Positions 11,652-25,581 of a stretch of DNA of 64,000 bases are shown here, in pieces. This DNA comes from Phorcus lineatus. Taxonomy: Eukaryota > Mollusca > Gastropoda > Trochida > Trochidae. The stretch is from the NCBI GenBank assembly GCA_921293015.1, contig OV121084.1:25792946-25856945 (forward strand). Direction: 5' to 3'. Within the stretch, counting starts at the first letter, position 1. The number at the start of each line of letters is the position of its first letter. Below the pieces are notes generated by a model. It was not told where the DNA came from and searched no databases. It saw only the letters and a program-made list of their open reading frames with translations. Position numbers and translations under genes: made by a program.

Positions 11652-12901
11652 AATGTTGGTTAATTGGAATGGTGACATCTGTCTCAGACCCCCTCCCCCT
11701 CCCAATCTTTCCCCCCCCTCCCAATCTATAACGCCGGGCTTTTGGAACATATGTTATTGATGTTATGTTAAACACATTCGTTCCTTTCAAAAATATCTAA
11801 TTGTCTGTAATCAACCGTGAGAAAATATACTTGTCGACAAGTTTCACTATATTTTCCAACACTCAACTTACTTTAATTTGTTTTTTGCTTTGTTTTTCTA
11901 TATGAGATTTCGATTACTAAAACGACGACGTCAATAAATTATCATGACATGCTTAGTATTAAATGATGAAAAAAAATTGTTAAATCTCTTAAAAATGGTT
12001 GAGCTAACTGAATTACGTCTGGTGACCTTACAATCAAACAATGTAAATTTGACATCAATGTTTTTTTGAAAAACCTCAAACTGTTTAAAACAACACCGAC
12101 AGGCTTTTTATTTGATTCTGAAATAAAAATGCAACAAAGCTTGTCTCTTTTATTCACTTTTTTGTATCTTCTCATTCTAGAAAAAGTTCTTACGAAAAGG
12201 GGATTCCTCATTACCGGGTATCCCATAATATACATATATATAAGTAAAACGAGGAGTAACTATTATTATTCCATAAATTGCTACCTATGTATATCTCTCA
12301 CAACTTCTATTCTTACTTCTATAACTTCTATACACATAACATTGACGTTACAACTTGAAGAAAATCATATTTCAATAACAAATTTAGATGAAACTATTTT
12401 AAGACGTTCACATTTGATAACAAAACTATTTTTAATGAAGTTAAGAGATATTCTGCCCACCTATTTCAAAAAGAATTTCATGATAAATTATATACTCCAG
12501 GAAAATAGTCTAGTTCGACTTTAACGTCTATGTATACACAAACTGCAATATGTCTGCTTATAGTATATAAGAAGTAGGTCCAAGCAAAAGAAATATATTG
12601 TTGTTTTTTCTTTAACGTTTTAAACAGTATGAAGAAAACATTTGAGTTTGTCCGATAGGTCATTGTTCCAAATACATTAACTTTATATTTCGTACAGGGC
12701 ATACTGACACAAACCTAACAATATTAGATCGGAAACTTCCAACAAAATCAACGTCAAATCAATAAGAATGATATCAGCTAGTAAATAAAAACAAATAAAC
12801 AAACTTCCACATGTCAACAATTCTAGAATCCCACGTCACACCTAGTAAAATTCCGTCCTACTTCAACTCAAAAACCAACACGGAATTTTCCCTCTTTGGA
12901 C

Positions 12902-12998
12902 ATTGGTATAATATAAAGCTGTTACTGGGGAACTTTTGAGTTATAGATTGGCTGCCAGTCAGTTGTACTTAACAGCTGATCAACAGCTGGCCATGAAG
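12902..12998 (+). promoter_or_regulatory. weak core-promoter candidate
   Basis: ATTGG (12902) and TATAAAG (12912..12918) are followed about 75 bases later by GCCATGAAGCTG (ATG 12993), a start codon with G at -3. The frame closes after about ten codons unless spliced at GTATG|GTGTAG. Low support. Confidence 0.2.
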
Positions 12999-15579
12999 CT
13001 GTATGTATGGTGTAGATGGTACTAGCTAGCTACTAATCGATACCTACTACAGAGTGGATGACGTTTATCATCTAAGAATAGATGCTGACTCATGAAGACG
13101 ACCTTCACCTTGGCTGTCCTTCACTTTCAGTAATTATGCCGGTCCTATCAAATTGTCCCCATTATGCAATTGGAGCAATGATTACCTCAGAAGGGTCGAC
13201 CTGTACTAAATCCACTGCTTATCTGAGTGTGTCCTACATTTCAATGTTTGTATAATAGTATTGACGTTCTATTGCAAGTTTGTCTTCAAGAGACAGTGCC
13301 ATCGCTCAAGTGTTTAAGTACGAAGGTGTATTTCTACTTATGCAATTATGCTTAATCAAAATATAAGTCAATTCGTACCAAGGATCTTTTTGGCATGAGA
13401 GTTCAATTGAAGTCGTAGGTCCTTGTAGGAATGCCTTGACAAGGGGCTTGAAATTGATGTGACATCTAATTATGAAAGGTAAATCATGCAAGATAATGTT
13501 ATTATTGGTTAATGCGGTTGATTTGCGATTTATTTTTAGTTTTTTTTATGTACATTTCAAGTATATTTACATCACTTTAGTCTAAGATGCCTCTTGTCAA
13601 AAATTCTTCAATAACAACTATCTGCTGAGTCTGCAAAATTACAAACCCATGCTTTGAAGGATATCCGTTTATATCATCGGTCGCCAATATGCATCTAATG
13701 AATACAGTGCTTTATTGCCCTTATTATTAATCTCATTATGCAGATGTTGTTTATATATGAATGCATACACAAATGATAATTTATCAAATCAAATCAATCA
13801 ATTTTGAAAAAAAATGCATATAAAAAAGTATTTCCGTAAAATATGCTTTCACATTTACAAACTAATACATGGATGTTAAAAGGTCCATGACCGTCGCAGA
13901 ATAGAGATGGAACCATATTCTTTGATGGTATCGATTTAACACCACACTCAACCGTGCTACTGCCACTGCCGGGGTCGTAGCCTTTCGCCGTCTCTACTTC
14001 ATGAGTTTGTATATTTCGACTATAAACTTAAATTTGTTATCTTAGAAACCAAAAATAATGCAATTTCATATTTTCGGAATCATTGATAAAAAATATTGAC
14101 GTTGATGTATTTTTTATAATATTTTGGTCAAAATTGATATGAGCATGGCCATGGAGAGTTTGCAATTAATAGCTCAACACCATCTATAATGTATATAGGT
14201 TTCTTGCATAGAGTATATACTTCTTAAATAGTAATCAAATATATTTAGGGGAATCAGGATAAGTTACAAGCTCATGAAAATCATGCATTCAAAGCTTTTC
14301 CAATAATTGAAAATCTCATTCGAAGTCTTGAGCATAGTCATCTGCAAATCCTGCAATGAATATACGACTCTCGCTAATTAAACATGATATTGACCGAAGT
14401 GGACAGAGGGCAGTATTGAACCATCTCCATAACGACTGCCCATGCTGGGACAGTGCAGGAAATAAGCCTGTCGTGCCCAAATGGTTAGTAGTGCCTCTGT
14501 AGATGTTTAACTGTGCCAGCGCTGAGGGTGACGTCGTTTGTATGAGTCATACGGTCTTATCTAATGGGAGGATTAGTCTAGAGTGTCGCGACAGACCTGT
14601 ACTAACGTAATATACTCAATTACTTATAGCATATAAACAAAATCACCTGCATAACAGACCTTAGTTATTGAGCGTGATACTTAGTACTTACAACGTAAGC
14701 AAGCCGACTTAATTCCAGAAATAGGTGTACCGTGTATTGAGTTAGCGTGTCCTGGCTTAATCTTGTCAAATGTGACACTCGGTACGTCGGCTTAATGCCT
14801 AGTTTCTGCACTTGTCAGATAGACTTAACACGAGATATCTAATAAACTATTACTTGTATTGACTACTGTGTTCCTGAACAACAATAATCTCATTGAAATC
14901 AGAGAGAACCTGGCACTCGTACCTAGCTCCGACTCAAATCAGACTTCAGCTTCATAGGGGTCAATCTGTGACCTTTCACCTTCAATCAATTCAAACATTA
15001 AGTGGCCTAATAACATAAAACATCCTGCCAATAGCTTTCTAACCTTGTCGCTGATTGGCTGGGGTACAAATGTACAATTGATTCAACCCCTGTGAAACAT
15101 TCCATCATGATCCTCAAACTCAATATAAATACACATTTGAAATTGAAATTACAAATTGAAAGATATTTTAAAAGATTAATGTTGCTTTCAACTTCAAGTC
15201 CTAACTGTATGACACTCTATCTTTTACAGTGTCGGTACCATCTGTGGGCTGGACATGTTAAACAATTTCCTAATCACAGATCAGTGATTCGTTCACTATT
15301 TTTATTTTATTCATCGGAGGTGTCAGTACAATGAATGCCAAATTCACATCAACTTCTAAGTTAATTCATTCAGATTTCAGTCTATTTTTCCTCATTACTC
15401 ATGTTTTTAAACATAAGTAATGACGTGTCCATCATTTGTGCACATCATATTTTCCCAGCAACGAGTGTTTCAATGTCAGTTCCTCATAAACATTATGTGG
15501 TAATTTGTGCAAAAAAAATTCCATACACAAAAGTGCATTCGTTTCGTAAAAAGTCATATGACTAACATCCTCGGATTGT

Positions 15580-15655
15580 AGCAGCAGTGGTACTTGTAGT
15601 AGTAGCAGTAATTGTAGTAGTAGTAGTAGCAGTAGTAGTAGTAGCAGCAGCGGCA
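15580..15655. repeat. (AGT/AGC)n trinucleotide tract
   Basis: Interrupted TAGTAG/CAGCAG array. The poly-Leu minus-strand ORF over it is an artefact. Confidence 0.85.
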
Positions 15656-17211
15656 ACAGTGTCTAGATTTTGAACAGCAATCGATTCATGCTTCACTTTA
15701 TAAGTCCAGTAAAAGAATTAATATGCTTGAGTGGATCCTGCAATTTACGACCACGTTCTTTTCCCTTGCTTATCACGAATTAGCAAGAATTGTTGTTAAA
15801 CGGAATCATTATTTTGGAAACACGGTCCCAAAGGAGAGCTTTGCACTAAGCGTTCCGGCCATTACGAGGCCTCTCAATGTAAAGGAATGCAACATCTTCG
15901 CTCACGGTACTTGGGCTATTGATCGAGCCGTTTTAAATCTAATTACAACCCGCAAACAAAATTGAAAAAAAGCAGCATTCATTTGACAGCGCTAGGAGAT
16001 GTTCACAATATGCTCAACAACAGGGGAACACACTTGGCTGAATTATCTCTTTCTTCTTTAGCAAATAAATTGGATTTTCGTGTTAATTCAAACATTCTGA
16101 ATTTTCTTTTGATTATATTTCAAAAAGCATGCATTTTCCACATGAATGGGTTTTTAATTTATAAATAAATACATCAATATTTTGATTAGCAGAATTTAAT
16201 GAAAAACAGACATAAGATGTGATGTTTATGTGTATACAAATGACACATATTCCATTTAGAACACATACTAAGGGCATAAGTCACTTTAAACCGTAAACAA
16301 AGATGCCTTTGAAGGTTATGCACAATACATATTTCATGAATTAAGTGAAATACTAATGAACTGTAAAACCATGTGCAAATAATATTCCAAGAAATCCAAG
16401 TCTTTCGTAGTGAAATGAACACGTACAACGATCTACTGACAGCTTCACGTGTAGCTCGTGGGGAGTACACGTGAAATTCGTGAATTCGAAGCAGCTTAAG
16501 TTAAAAACATTTATGTCACGTGCAGGATTTGAATATGGTTTCGGAATTAAGTTGTGTGAATCTTTTCTAGGATACAAAATAACGGTTTAGAATGATACCT
16601 AGTTAAAAGCATTTGCTATTCAAGATATCAGGATAGTGTATGTTCTTCACAGATATGAATACACTGACATAGCAAGATACATAAAAGCCGACCAAAATAG
16701 TTCATCTTATCGTTGTAAAGATTCACTAATTTGTTTTTGAAAAATATTATTCTAACTTTGATGAAGAAAAGGAGATTTTGACATACGTTACTTTAGGAAT
16801 CGACATTCTTAGATTATCACAAATTTAACAGCAGTGTTTATTAAGCTATATTTAAAAGTTGCATGCATTACTAGCATTACAGAATTCAGTGCTACCATAC
16901 TGTTCATAACCGACTCTTACTATTTGTGATAACACATGCAGAGTGACAGAAGCCTTTTTCAGTGTTTTAACGTCCATCTGCTAAACAACAGAAAGCGAAA
17001 GTAGATATATCCAAAATAACCTCTGTAAAACAGTGCCAATAAAAACGAGACACATGTTGCTATGGTCAAATTCATAAGATTCAAATTATTTTGAAAACCT
17101 ATTTGATGGGAATTCTGATGACTGCAAAGCAGTTTCCTGATGGCCAGAATAAATTGGGGCATTTAAAATTTAAAAAATAACAAAAACATCAGGTATACCC
17201 ACAATAAAGAA

Positions 17212-17276
17212 TGGTGAGGTGAGGTGAGTTGGGATTTAACGCCGCTTTCAAGGGTATTTCACCTATATCACGGCTT
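17212..17276 (-). mobile_element. SINE family B tail fragment
   Basis: On the minus strand GGTGAAATACCCTTGAAAGC, a GGCGTTAAATCCCA core and a CTCACCTCACC tail, matching the 3' part of the 44.0-kb SINE. It is 5'-truncated. Confidence 0.6.
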
Positions 17277-18205
17277 CAACGGTACATTGATTTAATCCAT
17301 ACAGCCAGCAACCGTCCATCTTCCATTTACATACATGTAAAACGTCCATGGAAGATTAACTGGAAAATGTCATGCATTATTATGCTAGGCGTGCATTTTG
17401 AAAAGCATGGGAAGTGAAACAAAATAAATTTGTGATGCCATAACTTTACTGTTTATCTTTGTGTTGAGCAGATTGCGTCTTAGGGTTGGATGAGCAATTG
17501 AAGCCTATTTATTAGTTCTTGAATTAACGTCTAACAATATAGGCATACGTTTTACTAAGAAATGGTATTCATATGTCATCGACAGGTTATTGGCTATTTA
17601 GGAGTTCAGAAGTAAAAAACTACCTCGACTATCAAGCTACTTGCTAGATAAATTATTCCGCCATGTTTTATTACTTTTTTGGTGGGAAACTAGAGGGGGT
17701 CATTACATGAAATGATGAAAATGTGTTTCATTTTAGAAATTATTGAAGATAGACTGTATTTATTGTTACAAAATCCTCAAATTTACAAATAGTATTCTTA
17801 GCCTGACATTATCAGAATGCCTTATGTTATCATGCTGTCACACGACTTTCCAAACTCGATTGGCCTCACTTCATATTTTTTTTCGTTTTTAATGATCGCA
17901 GTATTTCTTGTCAAGTTTTGAAATCTGAAGCAAATGAGAATTGAATAAAACATCTTGTAGCAAGTTTAAACTTAAATGGGAAATACTCATGCATACATGT
18001 AGATAGTAAGCATGTTTAGACATGATAACAAGATCACAATTTTCTATATATATCTATACCTTGACCACAAATTGGCAGCCCTTTAAAAAGTTTTGAAATT
18101 AATTTTCGGCATAGTTTCACCTTGCAATGGCGATTTTTAATTGGATATATGTATATTGCGCAATGTGCTATAGGGGAAACCCATTTCCGTATACAAACGT
18201 ATACG

Positions 18206-18305
18206 TGACCTACCGTTAGGTCGGGTGGCCTTCTCAGTAATTGGCTATGTCAGTTGTATGTAGCCATATAAGGAGAGGATTTCCCAGCTTGACTAATCCC
18301 ATTGG
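18206..18305. promoter_or_regulatory. cluster of CArG, CCAAT and everted nuclear-receptor-like sites
   Basis: CCATATAAGG (18264..18273) is a perfect SRF CArG box. ATTGG occurs at 18240 and 18301. TGACCT-N6-AGGTCG (18206..18223) is an ER6-like everted repeat. No adjacent gene is visible, so this could be a distal enhancer or chance. Confidence 0.3.
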
Positions 18306-19269
18306 CTGCGATAACTCTTTAGCTTGAAAGGGGGTACAGTTCCGTCTCCCTTTGGGTGTGTGAGTCATCGCTAACGAATAGCAGTTTACATACCCGGATA
18401 TGCATTATATATGTTATCAATATAAATACCCAGTTTTGAAGTTGATGTTCAATTTCATGGGTGATATTACGTTTATTGTATGGCACGACACGATTCAAAT
18501 CGTTCAATTGACTTATCGTAAACAATAATCACATGACCTGTTCTTCACGAGTCACGAGACGTTGACTCACAAGCATGGGCCTCGTGGAGCACGTGCTATC
18601 CGTGCGAGAGATATTGACACATATGTAAATACAATACTGTCAATCAGATATACAGTTACTTTGAGTACGAGGTGTTCAAATGTTATACTTGCTTGCACAG
18701 TGGCGTCTTTCATTTGAAGGATACGATCTTTTTTGCGAATTTCCAAACACATATTCAACATTAAAGAGACAATTAACAGCACATAAATTACACAAATTCA
18801 TAAACTATTGTCGTAAATATGTGCTACACATTGAGAGCTACCCCAAATAAGCATATATACGTATGCGTTTATATCCTATCTCTAGTTTAAATAGTTTGTT
18901 AACAATTAGACACTGAAAAGAAAATTTGTTCATCAAATCTAAAGTCAAATGAAAAGGTGACTGAGATTTCATTTTTAAAGATTTAGTCTCTCAAGTCTTC
19001 ACATAGAGTTTTTGATAATTCAAAATTTTTCAATGATGACGTGACTGACTTTGGCTAATGAAATATGTACGCAACGCACAGGTGAAAACACACCAAACCC
19101 TGGCGATGACTATAAAGAGCTAGTGTTCGATTTAAAACAAGAATTCGATCACAAGACCAGCCAATTAGATAATCAAATATTTCAATGAATAATACTTAAT
19201 CTAAGAAACGTAGTTTCAAAAATGATGCAATACGACATTCATAGCTATTTCTTGTCCTTGCAGTTTCAT

Positions 19270-19360
19270 ATTGTGTATGCAAAAGTCTAGTCTTGCTAAT
19301 GAGGACCTAGACTGTATCAAGGGCTCGAATTTTATATAAAAAAGTCATTGAGCAGGACTA
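19270..19360 (+). mobile_element. MITE family A, truncated copy 5
   Basis: Only the right half is present: GTCTAGTCTTGCTAATGAGG through GAGCAGGACTA. The palindromic left end is missing. Confidence 0.6.
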
Positions 19361-20054
19361 TGTGTTGACTTCTAACGAATGACGTAAGATGGGCTAACCT
19401 CTGGCGATGGAATGTTCCCTGGGTAGGTAGACCAGTTTCTGACAGAGTAAGGAGACTGGGCAAAGTTTACTGGTTGTTCGTTTGATAGGTAAATACTTAC
19501 CCGGAGCACGTGAAGTTCAAACGTGAGCCCCACTGTCCTTGTTTGTTTTCAGAGTGACGTTAATTATAACAGATAGATTGTAATTAGCACCGCATTCTTA
19601 CACCATGACTAACTTAACACAGGATAGGGGTCGCTGAATCTCGTTTGCGACACGTTGGTCGAAAAATTTAGCTAATGGTCACTTATTGATACAAAAGTAT
19701 TGTTCACATTTTGATTAGAAATTGTTTGAAATGAACTTCCTTGATTGGAAGAAATTTATTGAGTCTTGTGAAAATGTGTAGACTTGAAAAGGCTTCGCGT
19801 TATATTTGCAGTCGGATTTGGTTGAGGACTTCATCTAAAATGTTATATAAAGTATGAAAGTTCAATTCAATGCACGTTTTTCTTTGGTTTCTATAGTTTA
19901 CTGTTCTGATGTTCTTGAAAAAAATTCACTGGATCTTTTCATCAGGAAAACTTCCATGCCAATTGACATGCCCTTGGGTGTTGTTAAGAACTTAACATAC
20001 GAGAAGATGCATATAAATTTTATGAGTATAAAACAGTCTTTTCAGCGAAAACTC

Positions 20055-20224
20055 TAGACTCAAAATTTAGTCTATGAAAAATTTCAATAATTAAACGTCC
20101 TTCGTCAATAATATTTTTTCATTGGGCTCCTAATTTCACATGTATTCAGTCAATCTATACTTGCTGAATGTGAGCCTAGACTTATTAAAGGCTCCTTAAT
20201 ATACACAGTCATGAAGCAGGACTA
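20055..20224 (+). mobile_element. MITE family A, copy 6, with 9-bp target duplication
   Basis: TAGACTCAAAATTTAGTCTA to GAAGCAGGACTA, about 170 bp. Flanked by CGAAAACTC (20046..20054) and CGAATACTC (20225..20233), 8 of 9 identical and abutting the element ends. Confidence 0.8.
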
Positions 20225-22239
20225 CGAATACTCGGCAACTTGTATTTGAAACTTGAAAGGTAACCTAGCTTCCATCCTGGTTGGCTGTGAATACGAAAGT
20301 GTGAGCTAAGAGCTGAAAGCAAGCCGATTTCCTCGACTCATCTTTTGAGGCTCGCAAAGCAAATAGACTAGCAGTTTCATTGGCTTACTCAAATCAGGGG
20401 GCATATGTTATTATAGATAGCCCTTATGAAAAATCCGAGGTGTGACATAGTGAAGAACATCGGAGCATTCAGCCTTGGTTAAAAACGATGTAAACGACAG
20501 ATCGTATACCTATTGTCAATTTTCTATCAACCGTATCGCCACATTTGAGTGTGGACAACGCCCTTGTTTTATACAATCGCTTTCCGTTTCACGGTAATGC
20601 TAAAGAGAGAATTTGTCGTTTTTTTTTAGAAAATCTTTTATAAAAAATTTTTTTTTTATTTCACACTTCCTTTCTGTGATAATCATATATTGTCAATATT
20701 ACGTTTTTAGAACAACATATATTTATTTCACACCTCGTCAGTTTTGGTCGACAGTTGTTGTCAATGTGTCCAGAATATCTCACATTCGCTTATTTCTGAC
20801 AATCATGTGTTGTCAGTTTTGTTTCAAGAATAAGTTATGTTTATTTCACTTTTCCTCATTTGTGATAATCGCTGGTGTTCAGTTTCCTGTTTTCATGCTT
20901 TCATTTCGCTCTTTCAGAGGTCAATATAGTCTGTAGGCCAGACCCTGAAATAAGGTTGAAGCCTAATTAAGTCTATAAAAAGACTTTAGAGTTTGATTTC
21001 TGAAAATGAAGAAATTTCAGTCTCCTTTTCATTTTTTTTAATTCCTTTAATTTTTTCGGATACCTGATGCATGTTTCATTTCAGAGTCTAATTGTTATCG
21101 ATATGGTCGAAATGACGAAACGGTTTATAAGTTAACCCCACAAATTTATGGCAAACTGCACTGAGGTTTGGACAGTGTATCCATTCAATTATTCTGAAAG
21201 ACATTATGAGAGGTTATTGATTGTATAACTAATGTTATGCTCAGAGATTATCAAAATAATTTCCTACTAATCAACCAACTTAAATCTCCACTCCAATAGA
21301 GATATTATTCTAGAAAAGAAATGAGCTTCTTGTCATTCATATATATATATATATGTTTACCCTGAATATGTACACCTGTCAAGCCCATATCATTGCGGGT
21401 AAGACAATGACACATACACATTTTAGTCTCCATCCTACAAAGGTAACATTTTTTAAATTTGACATATGTAGCATTTCTTGATATTAATATTTAAGGTTGG
21501 CCACGCCCTTTTTGGAGGGGGGGGGGAGGTGGGTCTTACAAATTAGAGTCTACAATTTAGAGTCCTATTCATCAGGAAGAGGCACTACAAAAGTTACGAA
21601 TTCGGACCCCCAACGTGCAACGTATATCCCCACAACATCTTTGAAAAGTTTCAGCACGACGTTCGACGGACCACAGAAACGGACGCTGGACGCAGGACAA
21701 TGGGTCATACCATGAGTCAAATTTGACCTATTAAGTCTGATGTTCTCAACTTTCATTTCTTTCAGAATATGCAGATTTGCTTGTAAATCAACTAATGATA
21801 ACGGTTATATTGTATATCCAAACCCAGATTCGTACAGTGCCTAAATGAATCTCGAATGCATTTCTGGTTTAAAATATCTATCAGGAGGGTTTATGATATC
21901 CCTTACTATGCAGTTAAAAATACATGAAGAACGATATTAAATTATTCATTAACATGATATCATTTGTCATAAGACATAGTATGCTTTTCGAAGTCAACTT
22001 TTACTCAACTTTTAACGGTTTTGTCTTTTAAAGAATGATGACGTTATAGTCACATTCTTAGACGTTGACGCTAAAGGCGCTATTCTCGATGTTTTCATTA
22101 TTCTATGACATGAAATAGTGGTGTGTCTGGCAAAGCAAAACAGTTCAAATGTTTCATGCTTCCCGACGGTGAATCTTCCTCATTTTCTCCATCGTTCCCA
22201 GCATGGCTTTACATTGCACCAGTCTCTATCACTGGCTGA

Positions 22240-22710
22240 TTAAAGAGCCACTCGTGATTTTCATAACATAATATTTACCTTTGATACGAACCTAAATGTC
22301 ATATGTTGTGATATAAAATCAAAACATCTTAACTTTTCATGTCCAAAAGACATATTTATGGCCAATACTGGTTTTCCAAGAAAATCTAAAAACAGCCTTA
22401 TAAATGCACAGAGGTGAAGATATCACATCCAATATACAAGGATACTAGTTATATAACATAACAAACACTATCAACTCCTAACTGCCCTCCTGGCTGTTTT
22501 AGATAAGTTTTTACGTTTGACTATTTGACGCGCGCCACTGTCCGGTTTTCGATCATAATTGCGACGTTCTACCTTCATATTGTCGCTGTAAAAAATCCAA
22601 CAAGCTTTAAAATGTGTCTTTCTGGTAACAGTCGATACTTCTCGATCAAATGACACCATTGATTAAATTTGGCATATATGACTCCAACAACTCACGGAGT
22701 GGCTCTTTAA
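22240..22710. mobile_element. TTAA-flanked non-autonomous element, copy 1
   Basis: Begins TTAAAGAGCCACTCGTGA and ends TCACGGAGTGGCTCTTTAA, with no transposase inside. The TTAA ends and short inverted termini suggest a piggyBac- or Kolobok-type MITE. Most of its length is almost identical to 60117..60592. Confidence 0.75.
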
Positions 22711-24274
22711 AACCTTGGCGCCGACCCTCCAAAATTCGTGTTTTGACTGTAGCGCCCATTTGGCGAAAAGTTGCAATTTGATTTCTCATTGGATTATCGG
22801 GATCCGTCGCAGCAGCCTTGGCGACAAGAGCAGAAAAGTGGAAATGAGGCAGGGTTTATATCTAAGCATGTCAATCGGGCTGGCGTAATAAAGGCCATGC
22901 GTGGGAAGATGGTTTGAGATGATTTTCATAATAAAAATATAAAATGAGTTCGAAGTCTGGTCAAAGCTTTCCGAACAAGGGTCATTTTGCGTGTTATTAA
23001 AATCTTCATATTAACTTCTATAAACATATGTGACCAGTCACCAAATTAAAAAAAAATATAGGTGTTTCTTTTTGTTTCTAAATACATTTTGTGATAGTTT
23101 TTGTTAACAAATATTCCGCTAATATCGTCTTTGAATCTGTTAGTTTTACCTCCCATAAAGCTTCTCTTTAAAATAGTCCTCAAAATAAAATATTAATCTG
23201 AACAAACAAATAACAGACCATACGTGGATTTTGAAACAAACATCATACAGAGAGCATGTTTATTTTGAGTCAAATTCTCATCAAAATTGTCTCAAGTTAG
23301 GAGGGACTCGGTAGGGTTGTATCCGAATCTTCTTTTTTTTATCACTTTATTTCTTTTCTGAGGGTACCGTACATAGTCATTTCACATACATTGTCAGTAT
23401 TTACAATGGATATTTTGTGTTTGTGTTGATATTTTTTATCCGAATCCGAATCTTGGTATTCTTTGTATAACTGTTAAATTCATCTTGTACTTTATCATTA
23501 GAACAATATGTTCATTCTGTTTGATGGAAAGCAATTTTCTAGAAGAAATGCGTGATATGTAAACTGTATTCAATGAAAACCTATCTAAGCAAAAGTTTAC
23601 ATGGTGAAAATTGAACATTGAACTTGCTACTGCGAAAAGATTCATATGTTTATAATGAAATCCTTAACCCATATTGTTTAAGTTTATTTCACTAAATGCA
23701 AACATTTCATTGTTTATGTTGTAAACTTTCCTATATTTCTAACATGTACATAGCCTTCCCTACTGTTATCGTCTTTCTGTAGTCTGCCATAAGCTGTGTT
23801 TGCTCTTACTGTCAAAATAATGATACAAACGATGTATAGTTTGGTTTCAGGAGACTAATTCAAAGCTGGTTATAATTTTTTAAAAACAAAGATTTTTTAC
23901 AGTATTTTGTTCGATGCTGTGGTTCTGAAAGGAAAATTACTTCCTTTTTGAGATACCTCAAAATCTAAGATGTTAATCACAGTGCAGCAGAATTATGATC
24001 TTATTTTAATGAGAGTTCCTTTGTGAAAGATGTTCGATGGAATATTCAAGTTTGTCCGTTATTGCATGGTATAAAATCCATTCCCTTTCAAACACATTCT
24101 AACATCATTTTGACGAGGAGAAACATCAGTTACAACAAAGTAATAAAAAAAGTTAAAATATCCCTCAATATAATTTTATAAAAGTATACCAAGAGTTGGT
24201 CATCTTCAGGTTGTGGATTTCTCTCGCATTAACTCAACTTGATGAGCAAAAGGGATGTCCAACTAACCAATTCT
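22711..24274. other. gene-free stretch downstream of DUSP10
   Basis: AT-rich intergenic DNA; no ORF of coding character and no repeat end was recognised. Confidence 0.55.
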
Positions 24275-24362
24275 AGAAGGAACCCCTTCACTTTATTTTG
24301 TATCAAAATACAACTCATTGTTCAAATGAAAACAGAAAAAGGTGTAAGATTAAAATGTGAGA

Positions 24363-24368
24363 TTTATT
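24363..24368 (-). terminator. poly(A) signal candidate AATAAA for DUSP10
   Basis: Plus strand TTTATT, so AATAAA on the minus strand, is the first canonical signal downstream of the DUSP10 stop codon. A second lies at 24292..24297. Confidence 0.45.
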
Positions 24369-24676
24369 CACAATATTCATATTTGTTTTGGTAGATCTGC
24401 CTCAGTCATGTACATACCATACATCAAACAGCTGACTACACCCCGCATATATTCCCTCGCATTTGATTCGCTACGGGAATACATCACACCTAACAAGGTC
24501 CACAGATTGGTCCAACCGAACGTAATCATTGACCATGACAGAAGTATTGCACAACAACATATTCCCTGGCACCAACCAACACGACTATGGTCAATAGTCG
24601 GTCAGGGGTACGATTGTCGGTTGCCCATCACGTGATAGGAATGGTATACATTCGTACTCGATCGTACAAAATAAAT

Positions 24677-24695
24677 TATAAATAAATACTGAAAT
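24677..24695 (-). promoter_or_regulatory. AU-rich element in the DUSP10 3' UTR
   Basis: On the minus strand this reads UAUUUAUUUAUAAUUUAUUU, with overlapping AUUUA pentamers in a UAUUUAUUUA core (24688..24679). This is the class of element bound by TTP/ARE-decay factors in unstable inducible mRNAs. Presence is seen directly; function is inferred. Confidence 0.45.
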
Positions 24696-25581
24696 AATTT
24701 AGTGGATTTATATACATCGCGATGCGTTTTCATGGCAATTGTGACGATTGACTGCATAGTACAACTAACAACACGAGTGGGAACGCACGATGACTAGTGA
24801 TAGTGGGTCTTCTAAGGCATAATGGTGAAATGAACATGAAATGAACACCAATCAAACTCGCGCTTCATTCCAGGGTGCACGTCTGCGCATGCGTAATAAC
24901 AATGACAAATTTTCGCAGGCGCAGACAAAACCCCGCAATGAAACGCCGTAACCAGTTGCAAAATCAAACACGGAACTTAGGATTCGACAGAAAGCACCAT
25001 TTAAAAAATGGAACATATCTAACACACATCATGTCTTACACTTAACTTTCAGAGGTAGAATTTTTCACGAATCGAATTCGGGCGATTGACTTTCAAGAAT
25101 TTTCAACCAACATACTGGAATGACAAAATCTGATGTTTTGATGTTGATGATGGTGTGAGTGTGGAACGAGTGAGAATGATGACTTGGTTGATAAGACCAA
25201 CAGGTCTCCATGTATAAAAATCGTCTCTTTTGACAAGATAGGCCTGCGCACCGACGTGATGATCGGCGGAAGCAGTGCCAAATGCTCAAGACTACAGTTC
25301 AAAGTGGCCGGAGTACTTTCCGGCAGTTCACGCATGCGCAGCACTAGAGTTCGCTTTGGTCTCACTCACACACTCACAATAGCTTTTCACGAGTTACACT
25401 TGTAACTTTGGTCCGTTGTCGACCCGAGTATTTTTTAAGGAGATGACACTCAGATCATTTGGCAGTTTTTGGTGGTAAAGTTTGCATTGATTGATTGATT
25501 CGTATGAGTGAATGTCGTCCGCCCTTTTCGTAGGATGAGGTCTGAATGGGAAAGGCACGGTTCGACCTCGGATGTAACGTT

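Larger units (their letters stand above)
11652..18200. other. gene-free stretch
   Basis: AT-rich. It includes an AGT/AGC trinucleotide tract at 15580..15655, a small SINE tail fragment at 17212..17276 and a TATA-like motif at 12912. The 152-codon frame at 12066..12524 starts with TTG, is very AT-rich and has no domain. Confidence 0.5.
18306..22239. other. gene-free stretch with two MITE copies
   Basis: Holds MITE family A copies at about 19270 and 20055 and a short (AT)n run at 21342..21353. Nothing coding was recognised. Confidence 0.55.

Noticed and set aside
12066..12524. 152-codon plus ORF
   Set aside because: Starts with TTG, is very AT-rich in composition and has no domain, conserved motif or exon context.
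25065..25365. overlapping ORFs in the DUSP10 3' region
   Set aside because: No domain resemblance and they conflict with the inferred 3' UTR.
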